Shown piece after piece: positions 57,626-64,000 of a DNA stretch of 64,000 nt. A program made the translations under genes and the position numbers. The DNA is from Hyphomicrobiales bacterium. GTDB lineage: Bacteria > Pseudomonadota > Alphaproteobacteria > SPJN01. The notes under the pieces were generated by a model. It was not told where the DNA came from. It saw only the letters and a list, made by a program, of their open reading frames with translations, and ran no database searches. Where the stretch lies: positions 148,352-212,351 of the forward strand of contig SPJN01000003.1 of NCBI GenBank assembly GCA_006844605.1, given 5' to 3'. Position 1 is the stretch's first letter. Each line of letters begins with the position of its first letter.

Positions 57626-58693
57626 ATGGCTGATGCAATTGGGGATTTGTTTGAAAGCAAAGAACTGCCGGGATTAATGACCCCCAGTCATTCCTATAAG
57701 CCGTTCCGCTATCCCTGGGCCTATGAATTTTGGCAGCGCCAACAACAAATCCATTGGATGCCTGAAGAAGTACCCTTGGGCGAAGACTGCAAGGACTGGG
57801 CGGTTAAGCTGGATGATGGGGAGCGTAATCTGCTGACCCAGATTTTCCGCTTCTTCACACAGTCGGATGTCGAGGTGAACGACAATTATATGGAACGCTA
57901 TATGCGTGTGTTCCGCCCGACCGAAGTCAAGATGATGCTGGCTGCATTCTCGAACATTGAAACAGTGCATATCGCAGCCTACGCCCTATTGCTTGAAACC
58001 ATCGGTATGCCCGACAGCGAATTCACCGCCTTCCTTGAATATGAGGAGCTGGCAGCGAAGCACGCCTATATGCAGGAATTCGGTGTTGATAGTCATGCAG
58101 ACATCGCCCGCACGCTGGCCATGTTCGGCGGCTTTACCGAAGGGCTGCAATTGTTTGCCAGCTTTGCCATGCTGCTGAACTTCCCGCGCCACAACAAGAT
58201 GCGCGGCATGGGCCAGATTGTCAGTTGGTCAGTGCGTGACGAAAGCCTGCACTGTGAAGGCATGATCAAGATGTTCCATACCTTCACAAAGGAAACCGGT
58301 TGCCTGACACAGGCGGTCAAGGACGACATTGTTGATTGCTGTAAAACCGTTGTGAATTTGGAAGATCGCTTTATTGATCTGGCCTTTGAAATGGGCCCGG
58401 TACAGGGCATGACGCCGGATGATATCAAGAAATATATCCGCTATATCGCTGACTGGCGGTTAAGCCAGCTTGGCCTGCCCAAGGTCTATCAGATCGAAAC
58501 CCATCCCCTGCCCTGGCTGACAGAAATCCTGAACGGGGTTGAACATGCCAATTTCTTTGAGCAGCGCGCCACGGAATATTCCAAGGGTGCGACCAAAGGC
58601 AAATGGCATGGCGAAGAAGGCGTTTGGGCCAGCTTTGACAATTTCGTGTCCAAGCAGCAGGACGGCGACGGCAGTACTGATTTGCTGAACTAA
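57626..58693 (+). CDS. nrdB: Ribonucleotide reductase class Ia beta subunit
   Basis: From ATG 57626 (GGGAG 6 bases upstream) the protein has 355 residues. The di-iron and radical sites are visible: Asp81 (TQSDVEVND), Glu112 and His115 in ETVH, radical Tyr119 (IAAYALL), a later Glu in LEYEELAAKHA and RDESLH with Glu and His ligands. The Tyr lies four residues after His115, as Tyr122 does in E. coli. No ATP-cone is attached at either end. It supplies the tyrosyl radical to NrdA. The 245-base gap upstream holds no further recognised gene. Confidence 0.97.
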   Translation: MADAIGDLFESKELPGLMTPSHSYKPFRYPWAYEFWQRQQQIHWMPEEVPLGEDCKDWAVKLDDGERNLLTQIFRFFTQSDVEVNDNYMERYMRVFRPTEVKMMLAAFSNIETVHIAAYALLLETIGMPDSEFTAFLEYEELAAKHAYMQEFGVDSHADIARTLAMFGGFTEGLQLFASFAMLLNFPRHNKMRGMGQIVSWSVRDESLHCEGMIKMFHTFTKETGCLTQAVKDDIVDCCKTVVNLEDRFIDLAFEMGPVQGMTPDDIKKYIRYIADWRLSQLGLPKVYQIETHPLPWLTEILNGVEHANFFEQRATEYSKGATKGKWHGEEGVWASFDNFVSKQQDGDGSTDLLN

Positions 58694-58716
58694 ACCGCAA
58701 ATTCATGAATAACTTC

Positions 58717-58739
58717 AAAGGGGGCGCAATGCCCCCTTT
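58717..58739 (+). terminator. Terminator after nrdB
   Basis: AAAGGGGGC and GCCCCCTTT pair perfectly around GCAAT and are followed by further T residues. It lies 23 bases after the nrdB stop. Confidence 0.9.
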
Positions 58740-58775
58740 TTTGTGCCAATTGAGGCAGCGGCCCCGCAACATTGC

Positions 58776-58904
58776 GCGCTTCGCTGAAATGCGCGAATGG
58801 TTAACGCAGCATTTTTACCGCTACGCTGGCGCTTCGCTGAAATGCGCGAATGGTTAACGCGGCATTTTTTACCGCTACGCTGGCGCTTCGCTGAAATGCG
58901 CTCT
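58776..58904. repeat. 53-bp tandem repeat, about 2.4 copies
   Basis: Units starting GCGCTTCGCTGAAATGCGC begin at 58776, 58829 and 58883, so the periods are 53 and 54 bases. The two full copies differ by few bases (for example GCAGC against GCGGC, and one extra T in a T-run). Each start is an inverted repeat GCGC...GCGC. It lies between the nrdB terminator and the tmRNA promoter and has no coding signal. Confidence 0.9.
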
Positions 58905-58952
58905 TTTAATTGCCACATTCAGCACCTATATAAGAGGTGTCGGTTTACCGAC

Positions 58953-59263
58953 TATGGCGATAAACGCGCTTCGTAATAAGCGGATCGGACCCGGGGGCAG
59001 TACCCGGCGCCTCCACCATTTCTCTACCGGATTTGATGCGAAAGAGTTTGGGGGCGAAACAGGATCGACGGACGTGTAAAAGTGGTTGCTTCGCTCGGCA
59101 TGGTTCCGCCGTTATCGGGCCATTTTAGTAGTTGCAAACGACAACTATGCGGAAGCTGCTATCGCTGCGTAATGCGGTGATACACTTCGATTAAACTCCT
59201 AGTCAGTTCGCATTGGCTAGGCGGGGTCCGCAGGCACCTGGCAACAGAAGCCTGCACTTTTTT
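58953..59263 (+). ncRNA. ssrA: Circularly permuted two-piece tmRNA
   Basis: The acceptor piece comes first and ends in CGCCTCCACCA at 59018. The 5' portion GGGGGCGAAACAGGATCGAC starts at 59050, and its GGGGGCG pairs with CGCCTCC of the acceptor piece. This permuted order is the alphaproteobacterial form, processed into two RNAs with the 31 bases between removed. The tag frame at 59134-59172 encodes ANDNYAEAAIAA and a stop, ending AA as ClpXP degrons do. The hairpin GCAGGC/GCCTGC (59230-59255) with six T ends transcription. The acceptor piece's 5' end (about 58953) is approximate; TATATA at 58927 may be the -10. Confidence 0.92.
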
Positions 59264-59270
59264 GTTTCCC

Positions 59271-59597
59271 CAAATGCGTCGGACGGCTTTCGTGTCCCCA
59301 AGGCGGGTAACCGACATTTGTGGAAATGAGCAACCCCTTGTTGCCCCCACCCTATGTCTCCCCAAATGCGTCGGACGGCTTTCGTGTCCCCAAGGCGGGT
59401 AACCGCTAATTGTGGAAATGAGCAACCCCTTGTTGCCCCCACGCTATGTTTCCCAAATGCGCCGGACGGCTTTCGTGTCCCCAAGGCGGGCAACCGATAG
59501 TTGTGGAAATGAGCAACCCTTTGTTGCCCCCACCCTATGTCTCCCAAATGCGTCAGACGGCTTTCGTGTCCCCAAGGCTGGTAACCGCTAGTTGCTG
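59271..59597. repeat. 91-bp tandem repeat downstream of ssrA, about 3.6 copies
   Basis: Units beginning CAAATGCGTCGGACGG start at 59271, 59363, 59454 and 59545; the last is cut at about 59597. Periods are 92, 91 and 91. Copies differ at scattered single bases. Each of the first three units contains GCAACCCCTTGTTGC (or a close variant), able to form a hairpin, and GGAC...GTCC. It begins 8 bases after the tmRNA T-run. Because 91 is not a multiple of three, a repeated protein is excluded. Confidence 0.93.
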
Positions 59598-59619
59598 CCC
59601 GCACAGAACCCCAAAACAA

Positions 59620-59651
59620 AATACCCTCCACGTGGGCACGCGAAGGGTATT
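59620..59651 (-). terminator. Terminator after the porin gene
   Basis: On the minus strand AATACCCT and AGGGTATT enclose a further imperfect CGTG/CACG stem and are followed by TTGTTTT. It lies about 74 bases beyond the porin stop. Confidence 0.65.
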
Positions 59652-59724
59652 CAGGTGAGGGTTTGTCCCACCCCACTTAGACCGCAGGGTAGGACAACTC
59701 TTTTCGTTCGTCAGTTAACTCGAC

Positions 59725-60909
59725 TTAGAGTTTAACCTTACCACCAATGGTGATTGAATCGATGTCTTCAAACGCTGTGTTGGCAGCATTTTCAGCTTCG
59801 TAACGGCGCCAACCAAGATACAGCTCTGAATTCAGGGCTTTCACTTTCTGAACAACACCTAGACCGATGATTGTACCTTCATTGCCTTGCGTGTTGTTGA
59901 AGTCGTCTGACCAGCTGTATTCAGCTGCAAATGAGGTTTTACCCCAATCACACAATTCCTTGGTCTGGTAACCCAGCTTTGTATAGTAAACATCTGAGTC
60001 AACCTGGCCTGTCGGGCGATCACGACCTTCCCAAGCAGCAGTGAAGTTCAGACCCATCGGGGAAAGAACTGAAACTGACAGATCAGTCACGTCATTGTTC
60101 TTCGTTGCGCCAAGGTTCCAAGCATGCGCGGCGGCTGCCTTGACCTTCATGCCTGCAACTTCGCCGGCATAACGCAGGGCAACGTCGTACAGATATTCGT
60201 CACGCACAATGGCACCACCACCAACTGCAGTGTTGGTGTTGTTGTTCGCGCCCTGTTGCCAACCCCATGCTGCTGATGCAGTAAAGCCAGCAATTGACGG
60301 TGTGTCATAGCGAACACGACGCTGACGTGAGTGGCCGTCTTCCATTTTGATGAAATCTTCGATCTGTGCGCCGTTACGTACGCCGTTCACAACGAAGTTA
60401 ACATCTTCTAGATGGGCATCAACATTGGCATAGCCAAGTGATTTTGTGCCGGACAGGTCTGATTCCGCTGAACCGTTTGAGGCCATGTCGCCAAGACCCA
60501 AGGAGATTTTACCAAGGTCGCTATTTTCCAACCAGAATTCCAGCTTACGCATGTCAGGTGTGACACCAACGCCGGCTGAGGCATCGTTGAACTCAATCTT
60601 GTCAGACGCGCTCTGCTCGAATTGATATTCGATCTTGGCACCACCTGACCACTTGTCATCGATCTTGCCTTTGGCTTTCAGGCCCAGGCGATCAGATGAC
60701 GCATCGTTCATGGCGAAGAACATTTCTGAGTCCAACCCATCATCGATATAGATCATTGCGGGGTTCACCTGACCATACAGGGTGACCTTGATCTTACCCT
60801 TTGAGCCAGTGTGGGCATATGAATTCAATACAGCGTCGTCGCCTGCGAATGCCGGGGCGGCAACGGAACCGGCCAACAAGGCAGCGGTAATAACTCGTGT
60901 CAGTTTCAT
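59725..60909 (-). CDS. Gram-negative porin
   Basis: The 394-residue protein has a signal peptide (MKLTRVITAALLAGSVAAPAFA). The mature protein starts with GKIKVTLYGQVNPAMIYID, the usual first strands of general porins, and alternates amphipathic strands to the C-terminus (SITIGGKVKL). About 16 strands would form a trimeric outer-membrane channel for small solutes. The end in Leu rather than Phe is less common. Possible Fur-type sites lie 117-171 bases upstream, so iron may affect expression. Confidence 0.92.
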   Translation of the reverse strand: MKLTRVITAALLAGSVAAPAFAGDDAVLNSYAHTGSKGKIKVTLYGQVNPAMIYIDDGLDSEMFFAMNDASSDRLGLKAKGKIDDKWSGGAKIEYQFEQSASDKIEFNDASAGVGVTPDMRKLEFWLENSDLGKISLGLGDMASNGSAESDLSGTKSLGYANVDAHLEDVNFVVNGVRNGAQIEDFIKMEDGHSRQRRVRYDTPSIAGFTASAAWGWQQGANNNTNTAVGGGAIVRDEYLYDVALRYAGEVAGMKVKAAAAHAWNLGATKNNDVTDLSVSVLSPMGLNFTAAWEGRDRPTGQVDSDVYYTKLGYQTKELCDWGKTSFAAEYSWSDDFNNTQGNEGTIIGLGVVQKVKALNSELYLGWRRYEAENAANTAFEDIDSITIGGKVKL

Positions 60910-61025
60910 TAATCTTTTCCTTAAGGGAGAACCGATAGCAGTGCGGAAGTAGCACCCATATATTTCACTTCTGTGACAGGTGTTGCCTTCACGCCTCTAT
61001 GCTTTTACGCAGCGCCAAAATTTAT

Positions 61026-61080
61026 TGCAAGTCATTCTCAATAGCAGTAATTCACACAATGCAACTGCAAATTATTCGCA
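61026..61080. promoter_or_regulatory. Two Fur/Irr-type box candidates upstream of porin
   Basis: At 61026-61046 a 21-base site reads TGCAAGTCATT-CTCAATAGCA, similar to the TGCAAATnATTCTCATTTGCA-like iron boxes of alphaproteobacteria as I remember them. At 61066-61080 the half-site TGCAAATTATTC repeats the left arm. The 376-base gap 60910-61285 otherwise holds only AT-rich DNA and the terminator at 61214. Confidence 0.4.
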
Positions 61081-61213
61081 AAACTTGAAATTATCACAGA
61101 AATATCAATAGGTTATATGGGGCGACATGCACCATCATTCGCGTGATAAATTTGCAACGCGACTCACATGAATGTCCATCACCGCAAAAATCATTTACGG
61201 CACAGACGAAAAA

Positions 61214-61240
61214 GGCCGCCTCACCCAACGCGAAGCGGCC
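61214..61240 (-). terminator. Terminator after acyl-CoA dehydrogenase genes
   Basis: On the minus strand GGCCGC and GCGGCC enclose a 15-base loop and are followed by TTTTT. It lies 46 bases beyond the stop of the second dehydrogenase. Confidence 0.7.
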
Positions 61241-61285
61241 CTTTTAATGACACTATTCTTTCGATGACGGTCGATTCGGCCCCGA

Positions 61286-62425
61286 TTAAAAGCCAGACAG
61301 CGCCGCGTAGCGATCCTGATGATAGGTCACGTTCCCATATGTCGCTTCGGCAACGCGGGCCCGTTTCATAAAGAAGCCGATCTCTTCTTCATCGGTCATG
61401 CCAATACCGCCATGCATCTGCACGCCTTCCCTGCTGACAAGGTTGAGCACATCGCAAAGCTTTGATTTCGCAAGGCTGGCCATCAAGGGCACCGTTGGGC
61501 TGTCATTATCAATGGCAGTCAATGCCTCCGCCACGATCGCCTTGGCCAGCTCAATCTCAGAGAACATGTCGGCCGCACGATGCTTCAAGCCCTGAAACGA
61601 CCCGATCAAGGCACCGAACTGTTTGCGGGTCTTCAGATATTCCATCGTCCGCTCGAAAGCTTCAAGCGAGGAGCCAAGCATCTCGGCAGCCAAGCCAATC
61701 CGCGCGCGATCAAGCGCGGGCTCAAGCACGTCGATGCCCTTGCCCACTGCGCCCAGCACAGCGTCGGCGCTGACCTTCACATTGTCAAAGCTGATGGCAG
61801 CTGCGTTACGGCTATCAACCATGTCGCGTTTTTCGATGCCAACGCCATCGGCCTTTGCATCAACAAGGAATAGGGTGATGCCATCGCGATCCCCTGCCCC
61901 GCCTGCGGTGCGCGCTGCCACGACCAACAGGTCGGCGGCATTGCCATCAAGCACAAAAACCTTGTCACCACTTAATGAATAGCCATCACCGGATGATTGC
62001 GCCGCCATTGTAATGGACAGCGGGTCATGATGCGGCCCTTCATCAAGGGCCAATGTTGCGATTAACTCACCCGCTGCAATCTTGGGCAGGATGTCTGCCT
62101 TCTGTGCATCTGTCCCGCCAAGCATGACGGCAGTACCAACGGTCAATACCGTTGACACCAAGGGTGACGCCACCAATTGACGGCCTGTTTCTTCCAGCAC
62201 AACGCCAAGGCCCTGATACCCGAAATCAAGCCCGCCATGTTCTTCGGGCAGGATAATACCCGCCCAACCCATGTCAGCCATTTCGCGCCACAGGTCGCGG
62301 TCAAAGCCTGTTTCATCCTTGTTGTCACGCAAAGTCCGCAGTGCCTTCACCGGCGTTTTTGCGGTTACAAAATCACGTGCTGAGTCTTTGAGGATTTGTT
62401 GTTCCTCAGTCAAAACCATTGCCAT
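61286..62425 (-). CDS. Acyl-CoA dehydrogenase family protein (smaller partner)
   Basis: From ATG 62425 (AAGGA 9 bases upstream) the protein has 379 residues. It has the acyl-CoA dehydrogenase order: N-terminal helices (LTEEQQILKDSARDFV), a middle beta domain (ATLALDEGPHHDPLSITMAAQ) and C-terminal helices (YLKTRKQFGALIGSFQGLKHRAADMFSEIELAKA; GVQMHGGIGMTDEEE). The usual catalytic Glu position near the C-terminus is not obvious (MKRARVAEATYGNVTYHQDR). Such a protein often forms a heteromer with a second dehydrogenase, encoded 56 bases upstream, for sterol side-chain-like or branched acyl-CoA substrates. The substrate is not known. Confidence 0.88.
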   Translation of the reverse strand: MAMVLTEEQQILKDSARDFVTAKTPVKALRTLRDNKDETGFDRDLWREMADMGWAGIILPEEHGGLDFGYQGLGVVLEETGRQLVASPLVSTVLTVGTAVMLGGTDAQKADILPKIAAGELIATLALDEGPHHDPLSITMAAQSSGDGYSLSGDKVFVLDGNAADLLVVAARTAGGAGDRDGITLFLVDAKADGVGIEKRDMVDSRNAAAISFDNVKVSADAVLGAVGKGIDVLEPALDRARIGLAAEMLGSSLEAFERTMEYLKTRKQFGALIGSFQGLKHRAADMFSEIELAKAIVAEALTAIDNDSPTVPLMASLAKSKLCDVLNLVSREGVQMHGGIGMTDEEEIGFFMKRARVAEATYGNVTYHQDRYAALSGF

Positions 62426-62481
62426 GGTCAATTATCCTTCGTTCGAATGTCTTTTTGATTTGGAAAAGAGTTGGCGTCTGA

Positions 62482-63669
62482 TCAATCAGGCAGGCCCAGC
62501 ACATTTTTGGAAATGACGTTCAATTGCACTTCCGTTGTACCGCCTTCGATTGAGTTCGCCTTGGACCGCAGCCAGCCGCGCGTCGTTCCGATTTCACGCG
62601 CATCAAAACCATCACCGGACCAGCCCAATGACTGATGGCCCATCAATTCCAACAACAGCTCAAACTTCCGCTTGTTCTGTTCTGTCCCGTAATATTTGAA
62701 CATGGATGACGCCGCAGACGCCCCCATGCCTGCCTTGGCTTCTTCGCGAGCCTTTTTCAGCACCAGCGCAAAGGCATGATCATTCATCTTGTGCTTGGCA
62801 ACGCGGTTACGCAGAACCGGGTCAGCAATCTGATCATTGTGACCGCCGACATATGTCTTCGCGATTTGATCAACCGTAGCGGACTCGCCGCCCTGATTGT
62901 TGCCGATTTCGGAAATCATATTACGTTCGTGCTGCAACAATTTCTTGGCAATGGTCCAGCCCTTGTTCAACTCCCCCACCAACTGATCCTTCGGCACTGT
63001 CACATTGTCAAAGAATGTTTCGCAGAATGCAGACGCGCCAGAGATCAATTGAATAGGCTTGGTCGTCACGCCTTCGGATTCCATATCAAACAGCAGGAAG
63101 GAAATACCGGCATGTTTGACGGACTTGTCGGTGCGCACCAGACAGAAAATCCAGTCTGCCTTGTCTGCATAGGACGTCCAGATTTTGGACCCGTTGACCA
63201 ACCAATGGTCGCCCTTATCTTCGGCGCTGGTCTGCAACCCGGCAAGGTCAGAGCCTGCACCCGGTTCGGAATAGCCCTGACACCAGCGAATTTCACCGCG
63301 CGCAATCTGCGGCAGATATTTTTTCTTCTGCTCTTCGGTTGCATATTCCAGCAATGCCGGGCCAAGCATCCAAATGCCGAAGCTGTTCAGGGGAGAGCGC
63401 GCATTGATGCGCTTCATCTCTTCATGAAGGATCTTATTTTCAGCCTTGGTCAGGCCGCCGCCGCCATATTCCTTAGGCCATTCAGGCACGGTCCAGCCCT
63501 TGGCGCCCATCCGTTCCATCCACAATAGAATATCGGGATTATCGAATTTCGCCTTGCGGCCACCCCAGCAAATTTCATCTTCGCTTTTGGCGGGGGTGCG
63601 CATTGATGCCGGGCAATTAGCCTCCAGCCAGTCGCGCGTTTCGGCGCGGAATTGTTCAAGATCGCTCAT
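62482..63669 (-). CDS. Acyl-CoA dehydrogenase family protein (larger partner)
   Basis: From ATG 63669 (AGAGGG upstream) the protein has 395 residues. Visible blocks are RAETRDWLEANCP, VPEWPKEYGGGGLTKAENKILHEEMKR, WCQGYSEPGAGSDLAGLQTSAEDKGDHWLVNGSKIWTSYADKADW (FAD and acyl-CoA binding) and a C-terminal NSIEGGTTEVQLNVISKNVLGLP, where EGGTTE follows the family motif. It probably oxidises an acyl-CoA with electrons passed to ETF. It pairs with the dehydrogenase downstream, probably as one operon with a TetR-like regulator upstream. Confidence 0.93.
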   Translation of the reverse strand: MSDLEQFRAETRDWLEANCPASMRTPAKSEDEICWGGRKAKFDNPDILLWMERMGAKGWTVPEWPKEYGGGGLTKAENKILHEEMKRINARSPLNSFGIWMLGPALLEYATEEQKKKYLPQIARGEIRWCQGYSEPGAGSDLAGLQTSAEDKGDHWLVNGSKIWTSYADKADWIFCLVRTDKSVKHAGISFLLFDMESEGVTTKPIQLISGASAFCETFFDNVTVPKDQLVGELNKGWTIAKKLLQHERNMISEIGNNQGGESATVDQIAKTYVGGHNDQIADPVLRNRVAKHKMNDHAFALVLKKAREEAKAGMGASAASSMFKYYGTEQNKRKFELLLELMGHQSLGWSGDGFDAREIGTTRGWLRSKANSIEGGTTEVQLNVISKNVLGLPD

Positions 63670-63831
63670 CTGGAACGGCCCTCTCTTTTCTTGGTTTGAC
63701 AATTATTGTGCAAATGGTGTGCAAAAACTATGCCCGCAAACTGACATAATGTCAGAGCGGGGTAAAGACTGATTGCCGCATGGTATTGGAAAAAAGAGGT
63801 CTGTCCAGCCCAGTTCGGCTGAACAGCAAAA

Positions 63832-64000
63832 TCAGCGAGGTTCTAGCGCGCTTAAGATAAAGTTCAAGACTTGCTCATTGGCAGCAAGCGCCCCTTCATC
63901 ATCGCCTTTCCCCGCAAAGGTGATGGTGATGCCGTTCCATCCCGCAATCAACAGCGACGCAGAAATATAGGCATCAAAATCATTGGAAAACTCGCCGCTT
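63832..64000 (-). CDS. C-terminal end of a probable TetR-family regulator (5' cut)
   Basis: The frame runs from the window edge to TGA at 63832 on the minus strand, about 56 codons. The translated end (SNDFDAYISASLLIAGWNGI, then TITFAGKGDDEGALAANEQVLNFILSAL split here for length) looks like the C-terminal ligand-domain helices of TetR regulators: an aromatic helix, a short acidic loop and a final helix. The DNA-binding part lies outside the window. Position upstream of two acyl-CoA dehydrogenase genes fits a repressor of fatty-acid or sterol breakdown, but family assignment from this part alone is uncertain. Confidence 0.5.
   Translation of the reverse strand, partial: SGEFSNDFDAYISASLLIAGWNGITITFAGKGDDEGALAANEQVLNFILSALEPR

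Noticed and set aside
59271..59597. Possible CRISPR array.
   Set aside because: The units are contiguous with no unique spacers and are far longer than CRISPR repeats. No cas gene is present.
59203..59676. A 157-codon open frame on the minus strand across the tandem repeat, with repeated motifs such as GTRKPS.
   Set aside because: The 91-base period shifts frame at each unit, so the similar peptides arise from different frames by chance. The frame also runs into the tmRNA gene.

Overview
The window reads as ordinary chromosome of a marine-type alphaproteobacterium. Three things point there: a circularly permuted, two-piece tmRNA gene; the gene order murA, DUF2948, hisD, UPF0262, phosphatase, infA, maf, RNase G, yacG; and the pairing of an RpoE-type sigma factor with a ChrR anti-sigma factor. 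The clade cannot be fixed by eye. A SAR116-like lineage is my guess and nothing more. No insertion sequence, prophage, CRISPR array or integrase is visible.

Layout. 1-9.6 kb: the end of an autotransporter, a lipoprotein hydrolase, a three-part ABC exporter (ATPase, FtsX-type permease, HlyD-type adaptor) and a secreted family 2 glycosidase. 9.6-18.4 kb: tRNA-Phe, then the conserved housekeeping block running leftward from dcd to an acetyltransferase, and tRNA-Thr. 18.4-22.4 kb: a possible signalling operon of lipoprotein, CHASE2 adenylate cyclase and a protein of unknown function. 22.4-29.1 kb: a photo-oxidative stress cluster. cfa-like, a periplasmic protein, rpoE and chrR run left; a flavin oxidase, DUF1365 and DUF1295 run right. 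The two operons share a control region with back-to-back TGATCC promoters. 29.1-32.2 kb: a persulfide-response module (metallo-hydrolase, BigR-like repressor, SulP transporter) with a palindromic operator. 32.2-38.2 kb: tRNA-Lys and the cell-shape operon mreB-mreC-mreD-mrdA-rodA.

38.3-46.8 kb: branched-chain amino acid synthesis (leuA, ilvC, ilvH, ilvB) with rbsK-like, miaA and serB. Upstream of leuA is an unannotated 48-codon, leucine-rich ORF followed by two mutually exclusive hairpins, which looks like an attenuator. 46.8-53.1 kb: membrane protein quality control (hflK, hflC, DUF2065, Do protease), mrp and thyX. 53.2-58.7 kb: an outer-membrane barrel protein, a 0.9 kb control region with DnaA boxes and NrdR-like sites, and the class Ia ribonucleotide reductase genes nrdA and nrdB with a small YobH-like gene between them. 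Neither reductase subunit shows an ATP-cone. thyX, dcd and nrdAB together give much of the dNTP supply. 58.7-59.7 kb: a 53-bp tandem repeat, the permuted ssrA and a 91-bp tandem repeat. 59.7-64 kb: a porin with possible Fur-type sites, two acyl-CoA dehydrogenases and the end of a probable TetR regulator.

The best candidates for undescribed biology are the leuA leader, the 91-bp repeat beside ssrA, the divergent RpoE control region and the CHASE2 cyclase operon.
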